Shown here in pieces: positions 1 through 6,660 of a DNA stretch of 13,487 nucleotides. Positions within the stretch are counted from its first letter, which is position 1. Each line of letters begins with the position of its first letter. Source of the DNA: Rickettsiales bacterium (GTDB taxonomy: Bacteria; Pseudomonadota; Alphaproteobacteria; Rickettsiales; UBA1997); the NCBI GenBank assembly GCA_947441875.1, contig CANEUR010000008.1:1-13487 (forward strand), given 5' to 3'. The position numbers and the translations under genes are program-made. The notes below the pieces were generated by a model. That model made no database searches. It saw nothing but the letters and a program-made list of their open reading frames with translations, and was not told the origin of the DNA.

Positions 1-1
1 A

Positions 2-151
2 TCGCAGTGGCTTGAATATTTTGAAACTCAAAAACAACAAGCTCTGGCTTTACAAAATCAAATCAACCAAACCGATAATCAAATTGACACTATGGTTTAT
101 GCTTTATATGGTTTAAACCAAGAAGAAATTGCAACGGTAGAGCAAGGTTAA
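2..151 (+). CDS. C-terminal end of a restriction-modification DNA methyltransferase (partial)
   Basis: Only the last 49 codons and the TAA stop are in the window; the gene begins upstream. The reading frame starts at base 2. The tail contains a glutamine-rich helix followed by IDTMVYALYGLNQEEIATVE at the extreme C-terminus. This matches the usual ending of Eco57I/TaqI-like N6-adenine methyltransferases and type IIG fusion enzymes, in which a motif of the form ID-x-x-VY-x-LYGL-x-x-EEI-x-x-VE closes the target-recognition domain. No catalytic motif is visible because that part is missing, so methylation alone cannot be told from a methylase-endonuclease fusion. The gene is followed by an unusual palindromic repeat cluster and not by an operon partner. 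The family call rests on this short motif only. Confidence 0.65.
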   Translation, partial: SQWLEYFETQKQQALALQNQINQTDNQIDTMVYALYGLNQEEIATVEQG

Positions 152-217
152 TTCTTGCATTTAAGTAAAATATTTTTAACAACAAATTTTAAGTTTAAAA
201 TGCAAATTCAAAAATCA

Positions 218-280
218 CTCGATCTCATCACCCTCCCCGAAAGGGAGGGTCAAACGGCTTAATGCCGTTTGGGGAGGGGG
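218..280 (-). repeat. GC-rich palindromic repeat, copy 1 (inverted orientation)
   Basis: Read on the minus strand, this copy has the same order as the two copies that follow. It starts with a C-rich arm (CCCCCTCCCC). Then comes a variable hairpin, AAACGGC on one side and GCCGTTT on the other (252-258 with 264-270, five-base loop). A second hairpin with ACCCTCCC and GGGAGGGT arms (230-237 with 243-250) follows, and the copy ends in GATGAGATCGAG. The C-rich arm at 231-238 can also pair with 271-278, so two mutually exclusive folds are possible. It stands out as GC-rich in very AT-rich DNA. Confidence 0.8.
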
Positions 281-332
281 CGAAAGATCTTAACAACAAC
301 TCAAATTTTAATTTTACTGAAAACAATTCTTA

Positions 333-423
333 CCCCTCCCCGAAGAGCCAAATTCTTGGCTCTTCGACCCTCCCATCAAAAAAAATTTTGGGGGAGGGTG
401 ATGGAGATCGAGAAAATAATATT
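333..423 (+). repeat. GC-rich palindromic repeat, copy 2
   Basis: The order is CCCCTCCC, then a perfect 11-bp hairpin (341-351 with 356-366, arm CGAAGAGCCAA, four-base loop), then ACCCTCCC (367-374) pairing with GGGAGGGT (392-399), then GATGGAGATCGAG and an AT tail. Bases 392-423 match 469-500 of copy 3 at 31 of 32 positions, so the right end and its flank are a true direct repeat. The hairpin stem, in contrast, is unrelated in sequence to that of copies 1 and 3. Confidence 0.82.
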
Positions 424-424
424 T

Positions 425-500
425 CCCCCTCCGCGAATTTGCAAGCAAATTCGACCCTCCAAAAAAGCGGGAGGGTGATGAAGATCGAGAAAATAATATT
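425..500 (+). repeat. GC-rich palindromic repeat, copy 3
   Basis: The order is CCCCCTCCG, then a perfect 9-bp hairpin (434-442 with 445-453, arm CGAATTTGC), then ACCCTCC (454-460) pairing with GGAGGGT (470-476), then GATGAAGATCGAG and the same AT-rich tail as copy 2. It begins two bases after copy 2 ends, so copies 2 and 3 are effectively in tandem. There is no T-run after either hairpin, so it does not look like a standard intrinsic terminator. Confidence 0.82.
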
Positions 501-578
501 ATAACTATTCTCTAAACGATACATATGTATTATTTTGAAATTGCCTATTGTAATTAAAAAAAAATCAATAATAATAAG

Positions 579-587
579 TGCTATAAA
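579..587 (+). promoter_or_regulatory. Possible extended -10 promoter of the NtrC-like gene
   Basis: TGCTATAAA fits an extended -10 (TG-n-TATAAT-like) about 55 bases before the ATG at 642. No convincing -35 lies 16-18 bases upstream, where the sequence is a run of A. The rest of 501-641 is AT-rich DNA in which I see nothing else. A GGGG at 637-640 is too close to the ATG for a normal ribosome binding site. Confidence 0.35.
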
Positions 588-641
588 AAAACTTATTAGA
601 TTAATTTATATCAAATTTGTTTTAATCTTTTAAATTGGGGC

Positions 642-2084
642 ATGACTAAAAAAAATATTTTAATTGTTGATGATGAGCTTACGCAGTGTAAAATTATCAG
701 TCGATTTATTGAAAATTTAGGACATAATTATTTAGTAATAAATAGCGGTTTACAAGTTGTTGATTTTTTTATGAATAAAAAATTAATTAACGATATTTCT
801 TACAAAGATATTGATATTATGTTGCTTGATCTTTCTATGGCAGATCTCGATGGTTTAACTATTTTAAAACAAATTAATTCTATTCGAGGTGAGTTGCAAG
901 TAATTGTGCTTACCGCCAATCAAGATATTAATTCTGCAATTGCTGCTATAAATTGTGGAGCCATTGATTATATTGTTAAAGGTGAATCCGATATTTTTGC
1001 TAGAATTACTGCTTCTATTAATAATGCTATCGATAAACGAAATTTAAAATATCAAATCTCTTATCTTACCAGAAAAATTAAAGATCAAGTTTCGTTCTCT
1101 GATGTTTTAGGGCAGAGCGAAATTATTAATCAAGCGGTAAAAATGGCAAAAAAAGTTGCTAATTCTAATATTTCGGTGTTGTTAGAGGGGGCAAAAGGTT
1201 CTGGTAAAGAGTTATTTGCTTCGGCAATTCATGGCTCAAGCCAAAGATCGGGCAAGCCGTTTGTGATTGTTGATTGCGAAATGTTAAAATACGGCAATGG
1301 TGAAGAAGAATTATTTGGCTCAGAAAAAATTTTGTTAGATAATAGTTTTAAAAAAATCAGCAAATTGCAAGAAGCCAACAATGGCACTATTTATTTAAAT
1401 AAAATCGATGCTTTAAGGCCAGAGTTGCAAGTAAGGTTATTACGTTTTATGCAACAAGGTGGGCTTACTTTTAATAGCAATAAATTACCTTCTCGTTATA
1501 ATGTGCGCATTATCGCTTCTACCACCAAAGATTTGCTAGAGCTTATTAGGCAAAAGAAATTTCGTGAAGATTTATATTATCGTATTAATACTTTTTCTAT
1601 TAAAATACCTAGTTTAAAAGAGATGGGCGAAAAAGATATTGGCTTGTTAATTGAAAATTTTTATCGTAATTTTGCTGTGCATGAAAATAAAAAAATTAAA
1701 AATATTTCAGCAGAAGCAATTTATCTATTGCAAAATTATGAATGGGAAGATAATATTCGTCAATTAAAAAACAGTATTTTTCGTGCAGTGGTGTTATGCG
1801 ATGGCGAAATTATTAAGCCAGAGCATTTTCCTAATTTGGTTTACAAAGAAAATAACAATATCATCAAGGCAAAAGCCAGTATCAAAAAGAACTCCGATAT
1901 GAGTAGTGAGCTTGTTGATATTTTTGACGATGACGGCGGTTGTAAATCTCTCGATTTTTTAGAAGAAGAAATTATTAAAAGATTAGTAAATATTTATAAT
2001 GGTAATTTATCAGAAGTTGCAAAGCAATTAAATATTGGTAGATCAACCATTTATCGTAAATTAAAAATATCAGAAAATGCCTAA
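642..2084 (+). CDS. NtrC/NtrX-family response regulator with degenerate sigma-54 AAA+ core
   Basis: A 480-residue, three-domain response regulator. The receiver domain (about 4-125) is intact: acidic pair D10-D11, phosphoacceptor D63 (LLDLSM), T91 and K113. The AAA+ domain (about 155-395) has Walker A GAKGSGKE (183-190), the sensor I region VRIIASTTKDL, the arginine-containing FREDLYYRIN and a WEDNIRQLKN sensor II. A Fis-type helix-turn-helix closes it (about 453-475). Two key elements are lost. The GAFTGA loop that contacts sigma-54 is absent around 229-237, where LLDNSF occurs. Walker B reads GTIYLNKI, with N253 and K254 where the family has Asp-Glu. It is therefore unlikely to hydrolyse ATP normally or to activate sigma-54, and more likely binds DNA under phosphorylation control, as the GAFTGA-less NtrC of Rhodobacter capsulatus does with the housekeeping polymerase. 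No sensor kinase is adjacent. Its stop overlaps the galU start by 8 bases, suggesting co-translation. NtrX is the likeliest orthologue, but the symbol is not certain. Confidence 0.85.
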   Translation: MTKKNILIVDDELTQCKIISRFIENLGHNYLVINSGLQVVDFFMNKKLINDISYKDIDIMLLDLSMADLDGLTILKQINSIRGELQVIVLTANQDINSAIAAINCGAIDYIVKGESDIFARITASINNAIDKRNLKYQISYLTRKIKDQVSFSDVLGQSEIINQAVKMAKKVANSNISVLLEGAKGSGKELFASAIHGSSQRSGKPFVIVDCEMLKYGNGEEELFGSEKILLDNSFKKISKLQEANNGTIYLNKIDALRPELQVRLLRFMQQGGLTFNSNKLPSRYNVRIIASTTKDLLELIRQKKFREDLYYRINTFSIKIPSLKEMGEKDIGLLIENFYRNFAVHENKKIKNISAEAIYLLQNYEWEDNIRQLKNSIFRAVVLCDGEIIKPEHFPNLVYKENNNIIKAKASIKKNSDMSSELVDIFDDDGGCKSLDFLEEEIIKRLVNIYNGNLSEVAKQLNIGRSTIYRKLKISENA

Positions 2085-2952
2085 AATTACAACAGCGGTT
2101 TTTCCAGTTGGTGGATTAGGAACTAGATTTTTACCAGCTACAAAAGCAATGCCTAAAGAAATGCTCCCTATTGCAAACAAGCCAATTATTCAATATGCTT
2201 ATGAAGAGGCAAAGCAAGCTGGCATAGAAAAATTTATTTTTATTACAGGGCGCAATAAAAATACTATCAATAATCATTTTGATCATGCTTACGAACTCGA
2301 AAATGCTTTAAATAATTTTGGTAAAGAGCAAGAATTAGCCAATGTGATGGGCTGGATGCCAAAAGCAGGGCAAATTTGTTTTGTGAGACAACAAAAACCT
2401 TTAGGTTTAGGCCATGCAGTGAGTTGTGCCAAAAATTTTTTACCAAAAGACGAGCCTTTTGTGGTAATTTTAGCCGACGAATTATTAATGCCAAGCCAAG
2501 ATAGATCCGAAAATTTTTTAGCGAAAATGCTTGATTTTTATGATGAGCAGAACAATAATTGTAGTGTGGTGGGGGTTGATGTGGTAGAAAAATCACAAAC
2601 AAATAAATATGGCATTATTGCTACTGGCAATAATAATTTAATTGTTGATATGGTTGAAAAACCTAATCCAGATCTTGCTCCTTCAAACTTAGCAATTATT
2701 GGTCGATACATTTTACAGCCTCAAATTTTTGAGTATTTAGCACAAGTAAAACAAGGTAAAGGCAACGAAATTCAGCTTACCGATGCTATGCAACAAATGT
2801 GTCAAGATTATCCGTTTTATTATCAGCAAGTGAAAACCGCTCGGTTTGATTGCGGTAGTGTTTTAGGTTACATCGAGGCAAATGTTGCTCTTGCTATCAA
2901 AAATCAGGCAATTTCTAATGAAGTAAAAAAAATTATTACTAAATATTTATAA
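2077..2952 (+). CDS. galU: UTP--glucose-1-phosphate uridylyltransferase
   Basis: Makes UDP-glucose and pyrophosphate from UTP and glucose-1-phosphate in the cytoplasm, supplying sugars for lipopolysaccharide and other envelope glycans. The 291-residue length is normal for bacterial GalU. The nucleotide-binding signature GGLGTRFLPATKAMPKEMLP runs from residue 12. The metal-binding LADE is at 132-135, VEKP at 193-196, GRYIL at 209-213, EIQLTDA at 231-237 and the sugar-binding DCGS-x-LGY at 258-265. All family motifs look intact, so the enzyme should be active. The ATG lies inside the end of the upstream regulator gene (8-base overlap) and fabD begins four bases after its stop, so the three are probably one transcription unit. 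No Shine-Dalgarno sequence is visible, which fits translational coupling. No later ATG would preserve the nucleotide-binding loop. Confidence 0.95.
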   Translation: MPKITTAVFPVGGLGTRFLPATKAMPKEMLPIANKPIIQYAYEEAKQAGIEKFIFITGRNKNTINNHFDHAYELENALNNFGKEQELANVMGWMPKAGQICFVRQQKPLGLGHAVSCAKNFLPKDEPFVVILADELLMPSQDRSENFLAKMLDFYDEQNNNCSVVGVDVVEKSQTNKYGIIATGNNNLIVDMVEKPNPDLAPSNLAIIGRYILQPQIFEYLAQVKQGKGNEIQLTDAMQQMCQDYPFYYQQVKTARFDCGSVLGYIEANVALAIKNQAISNEVKKIITKYL

Positions 2953-2956
2953 AATT

Positions 2957-3910
2957 ATGTTAAAAAAAACTGCTATTGTTTTTCCGGGTCAGGGTTCTCA
3001 AATGGTTGGTATGGGTTTTGATTTAGCTCAAAATTTTTTGGTAGCAAAACATTTATTTGCCGAAATTGATGAGCAGTTAAAATTTAAGTTAAGTGCTTTG
3101 ATGTTTGAAGGTCCAGCCGATGAACTCACTAAAACTCAATATACTCAGCCAGCTTTAATGGCGGTTTCAATGGCAATTGTGCAAATTTTATTACACGAAA
3201 CTAAATTGCCTTTTAGTGCTTTTGCTTGTCTTACTGCTGGGCATTCATTAGGCGAATATTCTGCTTTATGTGCCAGTGGAGTTTTTGATGTTAAAACCAC
3301 TTCTTCTTTATTGCAAACAAGAGGTTTAGCTATGGCAAAATGTGGCGAAAAAACTCAAGGTGCAATGGCGGCTCTTTTAGGTGGCGAACTAGAACAAATA
3401 CAAACTCTTGCCAAAAAAGCCAGTAATTTTGGGGTTTGTCAAATCGCTAACGATAATTCAGTTGGGCAGGTGGTGATTTCTGGCGAGAAAAAAGCCATCG
3501 ATTATGCTATTTTAACTGCCAAAGAATTTGGTATCAAAAGAGCCATTTTGTTGCCAGTGAGTGGTGCTTTTCATAGCGAACTTATGCTTGATGCTAAACA
3601 AAAAATGGGCGAAGCCTTGCAAAATGTGGCTTGCCATCAATCTCAAGTGCCAGTTGTTGCTAATGTTACCGCTCTGCCAATTGACGATGTTTCACAAGTT
3701 CCGCAGTTGCTTACCAGCCAAATTACTGGCTCGGTTTTATGGCGACAAACCAATCTTTATTTTGCTAATCAACAAATTGAAAGAATAATCGAAATTGGTT
3801 CAGGTAAAGTTTTATGTGGTTTAATTAGTAAAACCTGCCCACAAATTGAAGCTTTATCTTTGCAAAACAGCCAAGATATTGCTAGTTTTTTAACAACATT
3901 AGAAAAATAA
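2957..3910 (+). CDS. fabD: Malonyl-CoA--acyl carrier protein transacylase
   Basis: Transfers the malonyl group from CoA to acyl carrier protein, feeding type II fatty acid synthesis in the cytoplasm. The protein has 317 residues, close to the usual 305-315. The family features are in order: FPGQGSQ (9-15), the nucleophile elbow GHSLGEYSAL with S97 (95-104), R122 in QTRG, which binds the malonyl carboxylate, and GAFHS with the catalytic H206. The C-terminal EIGSGKVLCGL is also typical. It sits four bases after galU. fabD usually neighbours fabG or acpP, so its place behind galU, with no other fatty acid gene here, shows rearranged gene order. Nothing suggests loss of function. Confidence 0.95.
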   Translation: MLKKTAIVFPGQGSQMVGMGFDLAQNFLVAKHLFAEIDEQLKFKLSALMFEGPADELTKTQYTQPALMAVSMAIVQILLHETKLPFSAFACLTAGHSLGEYSALCASGVFDVKTTSSLLQTRGLAMAKCGEKTQGAMAALLGGELEQIQTLAKKASNFGVCQIANDNSVGQVVISGEKKAIDYAILTAKEFGIKRAILLPVSGAFHSELMLDAKQKMGEALQNVACHQSQVPVVANVTALPIDDVSQVPQLLTSQITGSVLWRQTNLYFANQQIERIIEIGSGKVLCGLISKTCPQIEALSLQNSQDIASFLTTLEK

Positions 3911-3931
3911 TGTTTTAACGATTTTTATAAA

Positions 3932-4630
3932 ATGCTTGATTTTATTATGTATCACGAAGACTACAGGTCTTGTGCTTGCTATTTTACTCCTTACTTTGGT
4001 GGTGCTTGCTCTGCTATTAGTAGTTTAATTTGGCCCGCTTTGAGTTTGCAAGCTTTGGGTGTTATTGGTATTGTTTCTAGTTTAGTTTTTATTGGTATTG
4101 TAATAGGATTGTATAAATTATGCACTAACACAAGATTTTCTGAAGAGCAAGAGTTAGAAAGAGAAAAACTGGAACCACTACTTTTTTTACATGAGGAAAT
4201 TACAAACATTATTGAAAGTCAAGATACAGATGGCAATAAAAAGAAGAAACTTGGCGAAATATTGTATAACAACTCAGATGCATCGAACCAGAAGTCATTT
4301 ATTCGAGACATAGAGTTGTTGCGATATTTATCGGACAATTTTATTACAACAGCAGTTAACGGAGAAAAAGAAATTGATACAATAAAGATTAAAACATTTT
4401 GTCAGAAAAATAACAAACCTGGTAAGATAATAGAATATGAGATAATAGAATTTTTAGCACAAGTTTGTTTAAATATTATTGAAGCAAGAGAATATGATAT
4501 TTCTTGTATGGCGGATCAATTATTAAGTTTTTATGACCAAAAAAGCCAAGAAGAAGGTGTGATAGCTACATCAGTGCCATGTTTTTCTGCTCGATTGTTA
4601 GATAATAATCGTCTATTATTACAACATTAG
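3932..4630 (+). CDS. Unrecognised one-helix membrane protein
   Basis: I do not recognise this 232-residue protein. The N-terminal 26 residues are rich in Cys and aromatics (C14, C16, C26). One strongly hydrophobic stretch (about 39-63, ending before K62) would span the inner membrane. The remainder (about 66-232) is charged, predicted mostly helical and soluble, with no motif I can name. There is no cleavable signal peptide of standard form, so it is probably a membrane-anchored protein with a large cytoplasmic or periplasmic domain. ATG at 3947 (residue 6) is an alternative start. It lies 21 bases after fabD and could be read through from it. Its stop overlaps the stop of the convergent gene (4627-4629 with 4628-4630). 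Codon choice is a little less AT-biased than in galU or fabD. An accessory or lineage-specific gene is likely. Confidence 0.6.
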   Translation: MLDFIMYHEDYRSCACYFTPYFGGACSAISSLIWPALSLQALGVIGIVSSLVFIGIVIGLYKLCTNTRFSEEQELEREKLEPLLFLHEEITNIIESQDTDGNKKKKLGEILYNNSDASNQKSFIRDIELLRYLSDNFITTAVNGEKEIDTIKIKTFCQKNNKPGKIIEYEIIEFLAQVCLNIIEAREYDISCMADQLLSFYDQKSQEEGVIATSVPCFSARLLDNNRLLLQH

Positions 4631-5718
4631 TATATTTTGTTTAGCAGTTGCCATAAAACCGAGAGTTTACGGTATAAATTATGGTGCTGAATGATAAAAT
4701 CGTGTAGTAAAATATTCAAATCTGCTAAGTAAAAAAGTTTTACAAAAACCACTAATACACTGCTAAAAATAAGTAAGTGTCCGAGATGAGTAGTGGCAGA
4801 AACTATAATATTTTCATCGATGCTTTTAATATTGTTGAGTTTTTTCATGCTTTTTGCAACATTATGATAGCTGTTGCTAAAAATATTACTGTTTTTTGGT
4901 AAAAAAGATAGTGCCAAAACCATATTGTTGCCACCAAATGCTAAACTTGCCTGCTTATAACAACGATGTTGGTTAAATTTTAAGCAAAAATGTTGCAAAA
5001 TACTATAAATAAACATAACAGTTTGTTGAAAAAATACATTAATTTTTAGCAAAATATTGTGGCAAATAAAAGCCAAATCAAGAATTTTTGCTGATTTTTT
5101 AAAAATAATATACAAAATTTTTGCCATCAAGATTAGTAAAAATTTATAAATATAGGTCATTTTTTTGATAAAACTTTTATTGGCATAAACTATCATTAAC
5201 ACAAAAAAATCGCGGTTTGCCAAAAAACTAGCTTCTTTGGCAAGTAAACTGCGTAAAACCGTTAAAAACATTTTACTATCTTGGCACGATGCAAGATATT
5301 GTTGAATTAAACCCTTGTTAATAACCACAACTTTTTGCGTAAGGCTGGCAAAACTATAAATGTTTGGCTCTTTTGAATTACTGATAAAAAGTTGTAAATT
5401 TGGCTGGTTAAATTTTTCGGCGACTTGTTGTAAAATGGTGGTAAAAAAATCGTAATCTTTAATTTTTTTATAATTTTGGCAGTTTTTTAAAACTTTTTTT
5501 AAGCTCAATCCAAACAAATAATCGCAACACAAATATAAGTTTAACAACAAAAAAAACACTAATAAAAAAATTGGCAAAATTATTTTTATTGCCGAAAAAA
5601 AATTAGTAAAACCGCCAATTAAAAAGCCTCCAAGCAATAAAAAAGGGCTAGCGAAAATTAACAAATTAAGGCTAGCAAAAAGTAAAATAATGAGAAAAGA
5701 AAATGGTTTGGCAAACAT
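4627..5718 (-). CDS. M48/HtpX-like membrane pseudo-peptidase lacking the zinc site
   Basis: A 363-residue protein with two N-terminal membrane segments (about 5-36 and 43-66), further hydrophobic stretches near 185-207 and 313-331, and a middle resembling M48 peptidases. NIYSFASLTQKVVVINKGL (119-137) fits the M48 stretch just before the active site (NAFA...VVV..GL). The next segment, AKEASFLANRD (160-170), aligns with the family's AHELGH-x-x-NRD. In it the first zinc His is K161, the catalytic Glu is kept (E162) and the second His is F165. The third-ligand motif EYEAD aligns with CYKQA (253-257), losing the Glu. All metal ligands are therefore gone and proteolysis should be impossible, yet the frame is open throughout. 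A retained scaffold or regulatory function is one reading; decay in progress is another. Similarity to M56 peptidases is a weaker alternative. It is transcribed from the symmetric promoter shared with kdsA. The family call is by eye only. Confidence 0.6.
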   Translation of the reverse strand: MFAKPFSFLIILLFASLNLLIFASPFLLLGGFLIGGFTNFFSAIKIILPIFLLVFFLLLNLYLCCDYLFGLSLKKVLKNCQNYKKIKDYDFFTTILQQVAEKFNQPNLQLFISNSKEPNIYSFASLTQKVVVINKGLIQQYLASCQDSKMFLTVLRSLLAKEASFLANRDFFVLMIVYANKSFIKKMTYIYKFLLILMAKILYIIFKKSAKILDLAFICHNILLKINVFFQQTVMFIYSILQHFCLKFNQHRCYKQASLAFGGNNMVLALSFLPKNSNIFSNSYHNVAKSMKKLNNIKSIDENIIVSATTHLGHLLIFSSVLVVFVKLFYLADLNILLHDFIIQHHNLYRKLSVLWQLLNKIY

Positions 5719-5732
5719 TTTAAAAAAATAAT

Positions 5733-5760
5733 TTGAAATATAAGATAAAAATGGTATAAT
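5733..5760 (+). promoter_or_regulatory. Promoter of the kdsA operon
   Basis: TTGAAA (5733-5738), a 16-base spacer and a perfect TATAAT (5755-5760). The TG at 5752-5753 adds an extended -10. Transcription would start near 5767, giving a leader of about 40 bases before the kdsA ATG. It is a very good match to a sigma-70-type promoter, and it occupies the same DNA as the opposite-strand promoter. Confidence 0.7.
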
Positions 5761-5788
5761 ATTATAACTTTTAAAATAAGTTTTTCAA
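5761..5788 (-). promoter_or_regulatory. Promoter of the M48-like gene, mirror image of the kdsA promoter
   Basis: On the minus strand this reads TTGAAA (5788-5783), a 16-base spacer and TATAAT (5766-5761). Its -10 abuts the plus-strand -10, forming the 12-base palindrome TATAATATTATA (5755-5766). Transcription would start near 5754, about 36 bases before the ATG at 5718. Polymerase can occupy only one of the two promoters at a time. Confidence 0.65.
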
Positions 5789-5805
5789 TTTTATTTTTCT
5801 CTACA

Positions 5806-6657
5806 ATGTTAAATAATCATAACAATCCAACTAATATTAAAATTGGCAATTTTTCTATGGCAAACAATCTGCCTTTTGTTTTGATTGCTGGGCCTTGCCA
5901 AACCGAAAGTTTAGAGCACTCGTTGTTTATGGCAACCAGTATTGCCGATATTTGTAAAGATTTAGGTATTAATTTTATATATAAATCTTCGTTTGATAAA
6001 GCTAATCGTTCTAGCATTGCTGGTAAAAGAGGTTTAGGTTTAGAAAAAACTTTGCCAATTTTTGCTAAAATAAAAGAACAAATTAACTGCCCAATTTTAA
6101 CCGATATTCACAACGAAGAACAATGTAAAATTTTAGCCAAGCATCAAGAAGTTGATATTTTGCAAATTCCTGCTTTTTTATGTCGCCAAACCGATTTACT
6201 CGCTACAGCTGCCCAAACTGGCAAAATCATTAATGTGAAAAAAGGGCAGTTTTTAGCGCCGCAAGATACTTACAACATTGTTGAAAAATTTTTACATTTT
6301 AATCATCAAAAACTTATTCTTACCGAAAGAGGAGCGAGTTTTGGTTATAATAATTTAGTTGCCGATTTTCGTAGCTTGCCGATTATGGCAAAAACTGGTT
6401 GTCCTGTGGTTTTTGATGCTACACACTCGGTGCAACAACCCGGAGGTCTTGGTGGCTCTAGCGGTGGGCAACGAGAGTTTGTTGAGGTGTTAGCAAAAGC
6501 TGCAGTTGCGGTGGGAGTGGCTGGTTTGTTTATAGAAACTCATCAAAACCCAGATAGTGCTCCATCCGATGGCCCTTGCATGCTAAAACTCGATAATTTA
6601 TTTGCTTTATTGCAAAAATTACAAAAAATTGATAATATCATTAAAAACAATACTTAA
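5806..6657 (+). CDS. kdsA: 3-deoxy-8-phosphooctulonate synthase (KDO-8-P synthase), metal-dependent class
   Basis: Condenses phosphoenolpyruvate with arabinose-5-phosphate to give KDO-8-phosphate, the precursor of the inner-core sugar of lipopolysaccharide. Length is 283 residues, as expected. Visible motifs are [10 protein letters not shown] (26-35), [12 protein letters not shown] (59-70), LTDIH (98-102), [13 protein letters not shown] (120-132), VKKGQFLAP (144-152), [18 protein letters not shown] (173-190), [12 protein letters not shown] (203-214) and [14 protein letters not shown] (244-257). C31 in AGPC, with H207, E244 and D255, corresponds to the four metal ligands of the metal-dependent class; the metal-free E. 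coli type has Asn at the Cys position. The ATG at 5806 keeps the usual N-terminal strand (IKIGNF) before the barrel, which the next ATG at residue 18 would lose. It is first gene of a run with the response regulator and ruvB. Confidence 0.95.
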   Translation: MLNNHNNPTNIKIGNFSMANNLPFVLIAGPCQTESLEHSLFMATSIADICKDLGINFIYKSSFDKANRSSIAGKRGLGLEKTLPIFAKIKEQINCPILTDIHNEEQCKILAKHQEVDILQIPAFLCRQTDLLATAAQTGKIINVKKGQFLAPQDTYNIVEKFLHFNHQKLILTERGASFGYNNLVADFRSLPIMAKTGCPVVFDATHSVQQPGGLGGSSGGQREFVEVLAKAAVAVGVAGLFIETHQNPDSAPSDGPCMLKLDNLFALLQKLQKIDNIIKNNT

Positions 6658-6660
6658 TTT

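Noticed and set aside
186..201. AT-only inverted repeat ATTTTAA-GT-TTAAAAT
   Set aside because: Such palindromes are expected by chance in DNA this rich in A and T, and it has no T-run or partner element.
218..500. A small CRISPR array
   Set aside because: Only three units occur, one is inverted, spacing is irregular, and the variable parts are self-complementary hairpins and not spacers. No cas gene is nearby.
218..500. Intrinsic terminators of the methyltransferase gene
   Set aside because: The stems are strong, but no T-run follows them in either direction.
262..524. Overlapping short open frames on both strands through the repeat cluster
   Set aside because: They are made of the palindromic repeats themselves; the predicted proteins are low-complexity and lack initiation signals.
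2267..2602. Antisense open frame inside galU
   Set aside because: It is a shadow of a strongly conserved gene, with no homology or promoter.
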